Source of the DNA: Citrobacter rodentium NBRC 105723 = DSM 16636
Lineage (GTDB): Bacteria; Pseudomonadota; Gammaproteobacteria; Enterobacterales; Enterobacteriaceae
Reading direction: 5' to 3'
DNA: 64,000 nucleotides
Assembly (NCBI RefSeq): GCF_021278985.1
Contig: NZ_CP082833.1
Location: 3,844,001 to 3,908,000, forward strand
Part shown: one piece after another, positions 26,659-34,497 of the stretch
Numbering within the stretch: the first letter of the stretch is position 1
How the letters are laid out: every line of letters starts with the position of its first letter
Made by a program: the position numbers and the translations under genes
Notes under the pieces: generated by a model
What the model saw: only the letters and a program-made list of their open reading frames with translations
The model's database searches: none
What the model was told of the DNA's origin: nothing

Positions 26659-27619
26659 TCAGAAGATGAACGTCACGGAGCCGTTAACGAAGGAATAATC
26701 TTTACCTGTTTTAAACTCAGGCGATACCCGGTTAAGAGACAAGGTGAAGGCAACAGGAGAGTAACCTAAGGTAGCACCGATACGATACTCATCGACGGTG
26801 TGGTTCATCGAGACGGTTTCCTTATTAGTCTGCAACGTTTTACCCTGCAAGGTATAGTTGCGATCGACTTCACGTCGTTCCATTCCGGCAAAGATTTTGT
26901 ACAGTAAACCATCTTTCTTCGACGTGTGGATTAATCCCCGAGTTGCAAGCAGACCAAATCCATTATCTGAATTAAAAATTTTATCATTCCCAATGGCAAC
27001 CGTTGCACCGTATCCAATGTACTCGAACAGATTTCCACTCACAGCAGATATTTCTGGATAAATACCGACATTTGTTCCCAGTACATCCACATTAGGATGT
27101 GAAAGAAAGCGTACCTTTAACCGTGTAGCCGTAGCGGTTTTCGATTTGATCATCCCATGCCTGATACTTTTCAGCATGAATAATCTCATGGGCTTTATTC
27201 TGGACCTTTTGGCCGCCTGCATCTGGCCCTATTACTCCGAAGTCAGTACCCAGGCGATAGCGAACCCAGTTATTGGCTACAGAGTTCCATTCAACCCCTG
27301 TGTGCAGATATGCGCTAAAGGCTCTGTCTCCCGTTACGGCTGTTGCCCCCCTTTTATTAGCGCCTGAAGGTGAGTAAATATCTTGCGCGGCATGAAGCGA
27401 GAGTTGACTTGAATCTGTGACGTCATGACTGTAACCCAGGAACAGCCCCTGAGTATAATCATCGCGAACTTCATCTTTATGACTATAAATTTTATTCAGT
27501 GCTGGTTGAAAAAAACCAGCATCATCATTAGCCAGTGATAATGCTATGCTGTCTGCCTGAGCAACAGGTATCATCAAAACCGCAGCGCACATAACCATGC
27601 TGGTTAACGATCTCTGCAT
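26659..27619 (-). pseudogene. lpxR: Lipid A 3'-O-deacylase LpxR, single-base frameshift
   Basis: The ATG at 27619 follows a strong AGGAGG site. It gives a signal peptide, then SIALSLANDDAGFFQPALNK, which aligns with mature Salmonella LpxR; the Asn-Asp pair is the calcium/active-site region, and QLSLHAAQDIYSPSGANKR carries the catalytic His. The frame reads ...RYGYTVKGTLSFTS and stops at 27092. The remaining barrel (PNVDVLGTNVGIYPEI to NGSVTFIF) continues in another frame to 26659. Removing one T near 27096 would restore SFTPNVDVL as in the Salmonella protein. Thus all 14-strand barrel sequence is present but split. LpxR removes the 3' acyl chains of lipid A in the outer membrane. It is either a recent pseudogene or a sequencing error. 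The surrounding DNA is AT-rich, as expected for acquired sequence. Confidence 0.88.
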
Positions 27620-27796
27620 AATTATCCTCCTGAAAATTAACAGTCTATTATTCATCAATTAGATATGACGTAGCGTATTGATTAACTTAAATTAAACAGC
27701 ATTTATTTTGCAATGAAATAAGTTGATTGTTTTATTTTTTTATCATTATGGATGTTTAATGTGTGGTAAAAATAGCGTTTTCACAGAGGGATGGAT

Positions 27797-28513
27797 ATGA
27801 ATAGTCATTCGCTTTTGAAAAACTCTTCTGTACTGATTGCCTATATGGGTTGTCTTGGGTGGGGAAGCGCATATTTTTACGGATGGGGCATTTCATTTTA
27901 CTACGGTTTCCCCTGGTGGATGGTCAGTGCGGGAGTGGATGATGTTGCCAGGAGTTTGTTTTATGCGGTTATGGTGATGGGGGGATTCCTTTTTGGCTGG
28001 GGCATCGGTCTGGCATTCTTCTTTGCAATAAAAAGAAAAAATACAATGCAGGATTTAAATATACTTCGTCTTTATCTCGCGGTTCTATTATTGTTTGCAC
28101 CAATAATTATTGAGTTTTCTATATTAAAACAGCACTTCCAGACCCGTCTTTTGCTTTTGTCGGCGATGATTGCTTTGATCGTTACGGTTGCAATAAGGTT
28201 TTATGGGCATCTTTTTTCTGTGTTCTATTTTTCACAACAGCCCATTGTCAGAAAGCATAACCTTGAGCTGATCATGGCTTTTTTTGTGGCGTATTTTTGG
28301 TTTTTTTCATTCCTGACCGGCTATTACAAACCGCAACTCAAAAAAGAATATGAAATGATTATTCATAAAAATAGTGGGTATTATGTTCTGGCTCGTTATG
28401 ATAACTGCCTTGTCTTGTCAAAAACCTTTAAGGCGGGGAGTCAAAGGTTCATCGTTTTCCGCCCCGAGCAGAACAGTAGCTTTGAGGTTAACGTTGTTCG
28501 GACCCGGCTCTAA
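27797..28513 (+). CDS. Orphan integral membrane protein, function unknown
   Basis: 238 residues from the ATG at 27797, chosen because GAGGG lies six bases upstream; an ATG at 27791 is too close to that site. There are about five membrane segments (SVLIAYMGCLGWGSAYFYGW, MGGFLFGWGIGLAFFFA, LYLAVLLLFAPIIIEF, LLLSAMIALIVTVAI, IMAFFVAYFWFFSFLTG). A hydrophilic C-terminal domain of about 65 residues contains YYVLARYDNCLVLSKTFK. I do not recognise the family. Codon use is AT-rich, unlike the flanking core genes. It sits between lpxR and frmA in the cybB-trg accessory region and is probably transferred DNA. Confidence 0.75.
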   Translation: MNSHSLLKNSSVLIAYMGCLGWGSAYFYGWGISFYYGFPWWMVSAGVDDVARSLFYAVMVMGGFLFGWGIGLAFFFAIKRKNTMQDLNILRLYLAVLLLFAPIIIEFSILKQHFQTRLLLLSAMIALIVTVAIRFYGHLFSVFYFSQQPIVRKHNLELIMAFFVAYFWFFSFLTGYYKPQLKKEYEMIIHKNSGYYVLARYDNCLVLSKTFKAGSQRFIVFRPEQNSSFEVNVVRTRL

Positions 28514-28592
28514 TCAATTTAATAAAAATATTATTTTTACAATGAGTTATTAAAATTGATAGCATATCCTCCGGCGTTTCCGGTAGAGGGTA

Positions 28593-28702
28593 ATACCACA
28601 TTCACCCGAAGATGAAAAATGTATACTGACCCGCGTCCGGCGTATCCGGGGGCAGGTTGAGGCCCTGAAATCGGCCATCTTCTTCGCGCTTATCTACAAT
28701 AA
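28593..28702 (+). pseudogene. frmR: Relic of the formaldehyde-sensing repressor gene frmR
   Basis: Reading from 28593, the codons give I-PHSPEDEKCILTRVRRIRG then QVEALKS, which aligns with the first 27 residues of Salmonella-type FrmR (PHSPEDKKRILTRVRRIRG...). The start codon is ATA instead of ATG. At about 28671 the sequence jumps, in another frame, to GHLLRAYLQ and a stop at 28700-28702, matching the FrmR C-terminus (GHLLRAYLK). Thus about 55 internal codons are deleted, including the region of the formaldehyde-reactive Cys. The relic ends 33 bases before frmA, the position frmR has in intact frmRA operons. A degenerate operator-like string ATAGCATATCCTCC remains at 28559-28572. Repression of frmA by a local FrmR is therefore lost. 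Confidence 0.85.
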
Positions 28703-28735
28703 CCCCATCACCTCGCAATAAAAGGGAAGAGAGAT

Positions 28736-29854
28736 ATGAAATCACGTGCAGCAGTTGCGTTTGGCCCCGGCCAGCCGCTCAAAATTGTTGAAATTGACGT
28801 CGCTCCGCCAAAAAAAGGCGAAGTTCTGGTCAAAATCACCCATACCGGCGTGTGTCATACCGATGCCTTTACGCTCTCTGGCGACGATCCGGAAGGGGTA
28901 TTTCCGGCGGTGCTGGGACATGAAGGCGGCGGCGTCGTGGTTGAAGTCGGCGAAGGCGTCACCAGCCTGCAGCCTGGCGATCACGTTATCCCGCTGTATA
29001 CCGCCGAGTGCGGCGAGTGCAAATTCTGTAAATCCGGCAAAACCAACCTCTGCCAGGCGGTACGCGCCACTCAGGGTAAAGGTCTGATGCCGGATGGCAC
29101 CACCCGTTTTTCCTATAACGGCGAACCCGTTTATCACTACATGGGCACCAGTACCTTCAGCGAATACACCGTTTGCGCCGAAATCTCTCTGGCGAAGGTT
29201 AATCCGCAAGCGCCGCTGGATAAAGTTTGCCTGCTGGGCTGCGGCGTGACTACCGGTATCGGCGCAGTGCATAACACGGCGAAGGTAAAAGAAGGTGATA
29301 CGGTTGCGGTGTTTGGACTTGGCGGCATTGGCCTTGCGGTAATCCAGGGAGCGGTGCAGGCGAAGGCGGGACGTATCATCGCCGTTGATACCAACCCGGA
29401 GAAGTTTAAACTGGCGGGCGAAATGGGCGCGACGGATTTCATCAATCCGCAGGATCACGACAAGCCTATTCAGGATGTGATTGTTGAGCTGACCGATGGG
29501 GGCGTCGATTTTAGCTTCGAATGTATCGGTAACGTCAACGTCATGCGCGCCGCGCTGGAGTGCTGCCATAAAGGCTGGGGTGAGAGCATCATCATCGGCG
29601 TGGCCGGTGCGGGACAGGAAATTAAGACCCGTCCGTTCCAGCTGGTGACGGGCCGCGTCTGGCGTGGTTCAGCTTTCGGCGGCGTAAAAGGGCGTAGCCA
29701 GCTGCCGGGGATGGTGGAAGAGGCCATGACCGGTAAGATCCAACTGGACCCGTTTATTACCCATCGTCTGCCGCTTGAACAAATTAACGAAGCGTTTGAC
29801 CTGATGCATGAGGGGAAATCCATTCGCACCGTTATCCATTTCGGCGATAACTGA
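28736..29854 (+). CDS. frmA: S-(hydroxymethyl)glutathione dehydrogenase FrmA (class III ADH)
   Basis: 372 residues, full length. Catalytic zinc ligands are in GVCHTD and GHEGGG; the four-cysteine structural zinc site is in CGECKFCKSGKTNLC. The Rossmann motif is VFGLGGIGLAVIQGA. It oxidises the glutathione-formaldehyde adduct with NAD+, the first step of formaldehyde detoxification, and can also reduce S-nitrosoglutathione. A GGGAAGAGAG site precedes the ATG. In E. coli it is part of frmRAB; here frmR is a relic and no frmB follows, since trg comes next after a terminator. Expression may be constitutive. Confidence 0.96.
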   Translation: MKSRAAVAFGPGQPLKIVEIDVAPPKKGEVLVKITHTGVCHTDAFTLSGDDPEGVFPAVLGHEGGGVVVEVGEGVTSLQPGDHVIPLYTAECGECKFCKSGKTNLCQAVRATQGKGLMPDGTTRFSYNGEPVYHYMGTSTFSEYTVCAEISLAKVNPQAPLDKVCLLGCGVTTGIGAVHNTAKVKEGDTVAVFGLGGIGLAVIQGAVQAKAGRIIAVDTNPEKFKLAGEMGATDFINPQDHDKPIQDVIVELTDGGVDFSFECIGNVNVMRAALECCHKGWGESIIIGVAGAGQEIKTRPFQLVTGRVWRGSAFGGVKGRSQLPGMVEEAMTGKIQLDPFITHRLPLEQINEAFDLMHEGKSIRTVIHFGDN

Positions 29855-29860
29855 TCCCTC

Positions 29861-29892
29861 CGCCAGCGGCGATCCCGCTGGCGCTTTTCTTT
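29861..29892 (+). terminator. Rho-independent terminator after frmA
   Basis: A perfect 9-bp stem (CGCCAGCGG / CCGCTGGCG), a short loop, then CTTTTCTTT, seven bases after the frmA stop. Confidence 0.88.
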
Positions 29893-29941
29893 CCTTAACT
29901 TAAATGTTGTCAAAATGTGATGAAGGCGGCGCTTTTAGCGG

Positions 29942-29968
29942 TAAGTAAAACGCCCGTTATGCCGATGA
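29942..29968 (+). promoter_or_regulatory. Flagellar sigma-28 (FliA) promoter of trg
   Basis: TAAGTAAA, an 11-base spacer, then GCCGATGA. This fits the sigma-28 consensus (TAAAGTTT-N11-GCCGATAA) in sequence and spacing, 50 bases before the trg start. It places trg in the flagellar/chemotaxis class III regulon. Confidence 0.85.
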
Positions 29969-30018
29969 CTATCTCACGGGCGTGAATACGCATAAATCCA
30001 ATAAGAGAGTCGACGGTC

Positions 30019-31692
30019 ATGGACAACACATCATCGATGCAGGCGCCAGCTAAGCTGGGCTTTTTGCATCATATCAGGCTGGTTCCGCTGTTTTTCTCCA
30101 TTCTCGGTGGCATCCTTTTGCTGTTTGCACTGAGCGCCGGTCTGGCGGGCTATTTTCTTATGCAGGCCGATCGCGATCAGCGCGACGTCACCGATGAAAT
30201 CCAGATACGTATGGGGTTATCGAATAGTTCTAACCATCTGCGTACTGCCCGAATCAATATGATCCACGCGGGCGCCGCCAGCCGCATTGCGGAAATGAAT
30301 GATGTAAAAGCAAATATTGCCGCAGCGGAAAAGCGTATGAAGCAATCCGAAGAGGGATTCAATGCCTACATGGCGCGGGCGGTAAAAACGCCCGCTGATG
30401 AGGCGCTGGATGCCGAGCTGCAGCAGCGTTACAAAGCGTACCTTGCCGGCCTGCAGCCGATGCTGAAATACGCCCAAAACGGCATGTTTGAGGCCATCAT
30501 TAATCATGAAAGCGAGCAGGCCAGGCTACTGGATAACGGCTACAACAGCGTGCTGCTGAAGGCCATTCAGATTCGCATGGCGCGCGCTAACCAGCTAAGC
30601 GAACAGGCGCATCAGCGTACACAACTGGGGATGATGTTCATGACCGGCGCCTTTGGACTGGCTCTGCTGCTAACGCTGATGACCTTTATGGTGATACGTC
30701 GCATCGTTATTCGTCCGCTGCAACACGCTGCCCTGCGCATTGAGCAAATCGCCGCAGGCGACCTCACCATGCCGGATGAGCCGACCGGGCGCAGCGAGAT
30801 TGGCCGTCTGAGCCGCCATCTGCAACAGATGCAGCATTCGCTGGTGAAAACCGTAGGAAGCGTGCGCCAGGGCGCGGAAGAGATTTACCGCGGCACCAGC
30901 GAAATTTCCGCTGGCAACACCGATCTCTCTTCCCGTACCGAAGAGCAGGCCGCGGCAATCGAACAGACGGCGGCCAGCATGGAAGAGTTAACCGCGACGG
31001 TGAAACAGAACGCCGATAACGCGCATCACGCCAGCAAACTGGCGGAAGATGCCTCCGGCAAAGCCAGCCGCGGCGGGCAGATGGTTTCCGGCGTGGTGCA
31101 GACGATGGGCAATATTTCCGCCAGTTCGAAGAAGATCTCTGAAATCACGGCGGTGATTAACAGCATCGCTTTCCAGACCAATATCCTGGCGCTGAACGCC
31201 GCGGTTGAAGCCGCGCGCGCAGGCGAGCAGGGACGCGGCTTCGCCGTGGTCGCCAGCGAAGTTCGCACGCTGGCCAGTCGCAGCGCCCAGGCGGCGAAAG
31301 AGATTGAAGGTTTGATCAGCGAATCCGTACGCCTTATCGATCAGGGGTCTGGCGAAGTGGTGGCAGCCGGTAACACCATGACCGATATTGTCGATGCGGT
31401 AAAACGGGTGACCGATATTATGCTGGAAATCGCTGCGGCCTCGGATGAGCAGAGTCGCGGCATTGTACAGGTAAGCCAGGCCATATCCGAGATGGATAAA
31501 GTGACCCAGCAGAACGCCTCGCTGGTACAGGAAGCGTCAGCCGCCGCCGCATCGCTGGAAGAGCAGGCCGCGAGACTGACCGAGGCCGTCGGCGCGTTTC
31601 GTTTGCAGGGCGGCAGCGCCGCGAAGCGTACGGCGCGACAGCCTGAAGTAAAGCCGGTAGCCGTCAGCGGCGATAGCTGGGAAACCTTCTGA
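30019..31692 (+). CDS. trg: Methyl-accepting chemotaxis receptor Trg (ribose/galactose)
   Basis: 557 residues. Membrane segment 1 (PLFFSILGGILLLFALSAGL) and segment 2 (FMTGAFGLALLLTLMTFMVI) bracket a periplasmic four-helix sensor domain that in E. coli reads ribose- and galactose-loaded binding proteins. HAMP follows, then methylation helices and the signalling tip around IAFQTNILALNAAVEAARAG. The protein is about 11 residues longer than E. coli Trg, and its C-terminus is SGDSWETF. That resembles the NWETF pentapeptide by which Tar and Tsr bind CheR and CheB, a tail the E. coli Trg lacks. A FliA promoter lies upstream and a REP unit downstream. Confidence 0.95.
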   Translation: MDNTSSMQAPAKLGFLHHIRLVPLFFSILGGILLLFALSAGLAGYFLMQADRDQRDVTDEIQIRMGLSNSSNHLRTARINMIHAGAASRIAEMNDVKANIAAAEKRMKQSEEGFNAYMARAVKTPADEALDAELQQRYKAYLAGLQPMLKYAQNGMFEAIINHESEQARLLDNGYNSVLLKAIQIRMARANQLSEQAHQRTQLGMMFMTGAFGLALLLTLMTFMVIRRIVIRPLQHAALRIEQIAAGDLTMPDEPTGRSEIGRLSRHLQQMQHSLVKTVGSVRQGAEEIYRGTSEISAGNTDLSSRTEEQAAAIEQTAASMEELTATVKQNADNAHHASKLAEDASGKASRGGQMVSGVVQTMGNISASSKKISEITAVINSIAFQTNILALNAAVEAARAGEQGRGFAVVASEVRTLASRSAQAAKEIEGLISESVRLIDQGSGEVVAAGNTMTDIVDAVKRVTDIMLEIAAASDEQSRGIVQVSQAISEMDKVTQQNASLVQEASAAAASLEEQAARLTEAVGAFRLQGGSAAKRTARQPEVKPVAVSGDSWETF

Positions 31693-31722
31693 AAGTAATC
31701 AGATTGCGTCATCCGGCGATTT

Positions 31723-31760
31723 TGCCGGATGGCGGCATGTAATGCCTTATCCGGCCTGTA
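31723..31760. repeat. REP element between trg and ydcI
   Basis: TGCCGGATGGCGGCATGTAA followed by TGCCTTATCCGGCCTGTA is a typical enterobacterial REP sequence. It lies between the convergent ends of trg and ydcI. An extra CCGGC...GCCGG pairing just upstream (31713-31728) may form a second stem. Confidence 0.85.
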
Positions 31761-31774
31761 TGCAAACCTGCATT

Positions 31775-32698
31775 TTATAACGGCATGGATTTGCGGATGG
31801 CGGCAATCAACGTTTGCGCGCCGACAGAGAGTGACGCATCCACGCGGGTCAGAATGCCGATGGGTTCGCCTGCGCCCTGGGTGGGGACGGGCAGCGACAC
31901 CAGCGTCGCCTGGCGTAAATCCTCTTTTACCGCGCCGGACGGCACAAACCAGACGTAGTCATAATCTACGGTGAGCTGACGAGACAGCGACGCGGAAAGT
32001 GTTTCAATACAGCCCGCGGGCAATTTGCAGCTCTGGCTCTGTAGCAACGCCTCGGCATTCTGTCGGGGCACGGTCCCTTTTGGCGACACCACGACCGGCC
32101 ACTCCATCACCCGACTGAGGGTGACGTTTTCCTGCAGCAAAGGGTGTCCGGGGCGAACGACCAGCTTTAATGATTCCAGAAACAACAGCTCATAGTTCAG
32201 GCCGCTCATCAGCTCCGGGTCAGACATTCGTCCTATGCCAATATCAATCTCCGCAGACTTCAGCCCCGCCAGCAGCATGGTGTTATTCATGGTGGCAACC
32301 TGTAGCGTCGTCTCTTTTTGCTGCTGATGAAACTGGCCGATGACCGCGGGAAGAATACCGAGCGCGGCGGTAGGTAGCGCGCCGATTCTTACCACATCAT
32401 TACTGAGGCCCTCTTTGCGGTTCAGCGCCTGACCGGCGTTATTCAGCGCATCCAGCACCTTTACCGCATGGGTCAGAAACTGTTCGCCGGGGAGAGTCAG
32501 TTGCGCGCCAAGCCGTCCGCGTTCAAAAAGACGCGTACCGGTTAGCTGCTCCAGCTCATTCAGCGTCTTGGAGAGCGCTGGCTGGCTGAGGTTAAGGGTT
32601 TCGGCTGCGCGCCCCAGGGTTCCTTGCTGAGCGACAGCGACAAAAGTATGAAGGTGGCGCAACCGAATGCGCTGACTGAACAGACTATTTTTTTCCAT
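31775..32698 (-). CDS. ydcI: LysR-type regulator YdcI (PcaQ-like)
   Basis: 307 residues from the ATG at 32698, the start that matches E. coli YdcI (MEKNSLFSQRIRLRHLHTF); the frame extends 23 codons upstream without support. It has an N-terminal winged helix-turn-helix (TLGRAAETLNLSQPALSKTL) and a C-terminal periplasmic-binding-like effector domain. In E. coli and Salmonella YdcI is a conserved regulator linked to acid stress. Its sequence class is close to PcaQ, activator of protocatechuate genes, and here it does sit beside pcaHG, transcribed in the same direction downstream of pcaG with 204 bases between. That setting suggests that pcaHG may be part of its regulon. Confidence 0.93.
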   Translation of the reverse strand: MEKNSLFSQRIRLRHLHTFVAVAQQGTLGRAAETLNLSQPALSKTLNELEQLTGTRLFERGRLGAQLTLPGEQFLTHAVKVLDALNNAGQALNRKEGLSNDVVRIGALPTAALGILPAVIGQFHQQQKETTLQVATMNNTMLLAGLKSAEIDIGIGRMSDPELMSGLNYELLFLESLKLVVRPGHPLLQENVTLSRVMEWPVVVSPKGTVPRQNAEALLQSQSCKLPAGCIETLSASLSRQLTVDYDYVWFVPSGAVKEDLRQATLVSLPVPTQGAGEPIGILTRVDASLSVGAQTLIAAIRKSMPL

Positions 32699-32902
32699 AA
32701 GCGATGTTAAAAACAGAGTCGTGCCGGTGACAAGTAATGTTATTTGTTTTTGATAACTTGATTGCAAAATATAATTAACATTTAACTCATTTAAGTAACA
32801 GCACTTTCTCGATCAATCGAGGGAGAGTCCATCGTGCGGGCAGCGCAATTCAGCCCGCGAAGTCTGCGAATGAACGAGGGCTGAAGCCTCAGCCCGCCTT
32901 GC

Positions 32903-33523
32903 TCAGAGGTCAAAAAAGACCGTTTCTTTTTCCCCTTGCAGATGAATATCGAAGAGATAGACCGTTTCGTCGCCACGCTGTTCGCGCCGGGCAAACAGCG
33001 TCTGACGACGGACTTCCCACTCGATCAGGTTCAGCACCGGGTCGCGCTGGTTAGCCTCCTGCTCATCGGCAAAATAGAGGCGGGTGTTAAGGCCGATATT
33101 GATTCCCCGGGCGACAATCCACAGGTTAACGTGCGGCGCCATCACTCTGCCGTCGCGCCCGACGACGCATCCCGGTTTGATGGTTTCGAAACGCCACACG
33201 CCCGTGTCGAAGTCTGAACAGGTGCGTCCCCAGCCGCGAAAATCCGCATCCAGCTTCTTCTCTTCCTGCCGGTCCGCCGGATGGTTATAGCGACCGTGGG
33301 CATTGGCCTGCCAGATCTCCAGCAGCACGTCGCGAACCGGGGTGCCGGAACCGTCAATGACCCGACCTTCAATCACGATCCGTTCACCTTCGGTGTGGCT
33401 GTTGGTCAGCGTGGAGCTGAAATTTTTCTCAAAAATGTGGAAGCCTGCGGCATCCGGCGCAAGGCCGATATGCACATACGGTCCCGCGGTTTGTGAAGCG
33501 GTTTCCTGCAGATAGTCTTTCAT
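32903..33523 (-). CDS. pcaG: Protocatechuate 3,4-dioxygenase alpha subunit PcaG
   Basis: 206 residues. It has the intradiol dioxygenase beta-sandwich with DVLLEIWQANAHGRY and the alpha-type signature PHVNLWIVARGINIGL, where the iron-ligand histidines are absent, as expected for the alpha subunit. It overlaps the pcaH stop by ATGA, so both subunits are made together. The holoenzyme opens protocatechuate to 3-carboxy-cis,cis-muconate. The E. coli K-12 chromosome has no pcaHG here. No other genes of the beta-ketoadipate route (pcaB, C, D, I, J, F) are in this window. Confidence 0.93.
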   Translation of the reverse strand: MKDYLQETASQTAGPYVHIGLAPDAAGFHIFEKNFSSTLTNSHTEGERIVIEGRVIDGSGTPVRDVLLEIWQANAHGRYNHPADRQEEKKLDADFRGWGRTCSDFDTGVWRFETIKPGCVVGRDGRVMAPHVNLWIVARGINIGLNTRLYFADEQEANQRDPVLNLIEWEVRRQTLFARREQRGDETVYLFDIHLQGEKETVFFDL

Positions 33524-34260
33524 CGTGCGGCCCCCTGAGTGCGGTTTTCAAATAAGGTAGCGCGTTGTCCGCGCAGCACCAGATCGAAGCGATACGCCAG
33601 GCAGTCCAGCGGTATGGCGGCATGGGTATCCAGTTCGGCGATCAGCGTGCGAATGGCGTCGTCGTTATTGATGGTCTTGACGATAGGGCACTGCTTAATC
33701 AGCGGATCGCCTTCAAAATACATCTGGGTGATCAGTCGCTGAGCGAAGGCATCGCCTGACAGCGAAAAATGGATATGCGAGGGCCGCCAGTCGCTGGCCT
33801 GATTGCGCCACGGGTAGGGACCGGGCTTGATGGTGCGGAAAAAATAGTAGCCGTTCTCATCGGTCAACACACGTCCGCAACCGCCAAAGTTGGGATCGAT
33901 AGGCGCCAGGTATTGATCTTTTTTATGGCGATAGCGGCCACCCGCGTTCGCCTGCCAGACTTCGACCAGCGTATTTTTCATCGGACGACCAAAGCCGTCG
34001 CGCACATAGCCGTGGACAATGATGCGCTCACCGATCGGCAGGCCGTCTTTGGCGTAATTCATGATCAGGTCATTATCCAGCGGCCCGAGATCGTCGCTGC
34101 TGAACACCGGTCCGGTTATTTCTGATAATGAGTTTTGCAAAGAGATCAGGGCATTGCGCGGTGAGCGCAGGACGCTGGTTTTGTACCCCGGGGCGAAAGC
34201 CGGCGGGTGGCTGTTATAGTCGCGATGGATGACCTCGCGAGCAGGCGTGTGCTTATGCAT
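33520..34260 (-). CDS. pcaH: Protocatechuate 3,4-dioxygenase beta subunit PcaH
   Basis: 246 residues from the ATG at 34260, with GGAG eight bases upstream; the longer upstream frame is not family sequence. The four iron(III) ligands of intradiol dioxygenases are present: Tyr110 (GGRYRHK), Tyr149 (GPYPW), His162 and His164 (SHIHFSL). It should therefore be catalytically competent. It is the first gene of a pcaHG unit divergent from ydcJ; the 237-base intergenic region 34261-34497 holds both promoters and one ATAACC half-site of PcaQ type at 34364, without a clear second half. Confidence 0.94.
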   Translation of the reverse strand: MHKHTPAREVIHRDYNSHPPAFAPGYKTSVLRSPRNALISLQNSLSEITGPVFSSDDLGPLDNDLIMNYAKDGLPIGERIIVHGYVRDGFGRPMKNTLVEVWQANAGGRYRHKKDQYLAPIDPNFGGCGRVLTDENGYYFFRTIKPGPYPWRNQASDWRPSHIHFSLSGDAFAQRLITQMYFEGDPLIKQCPIVKTINNDDAIRTLIAELDTHAAIPLDCLAYRFDLVLRGQRATLFENRTQGAAR

Positions 34261-34497
34261 AATGAACTCCGGTACAGGTAAGAGAATTATTATTTTTCTG
34301 TCGCCTGAAGGAGTTTGTGTAAATACAATGTTAATTAAAAGTGAATTTATGCCGATTATTTCATAACCAATCGCTATAGTTGCGCACAGGGGCCTGTCAG
34401 AGTGATTTTCGGTTCGATCACAATTTGTAAATTCTTCCCCCCGGAACGAGCGGCCTTTCCTACACTCCAGGTAACATTCACTGGAGACAATGACATT

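Noticed and set aside
28742..29569. 275-codon frame on the minus strand
   Set aside because: Antisense to frmA; no protein-like features.
34355..34385. PcaQ-type operator before pcaH
   Set aside because: One ATAACC half is present at 34364, but the second half GGTTAA is absent at the required distance; kept only as a hint.
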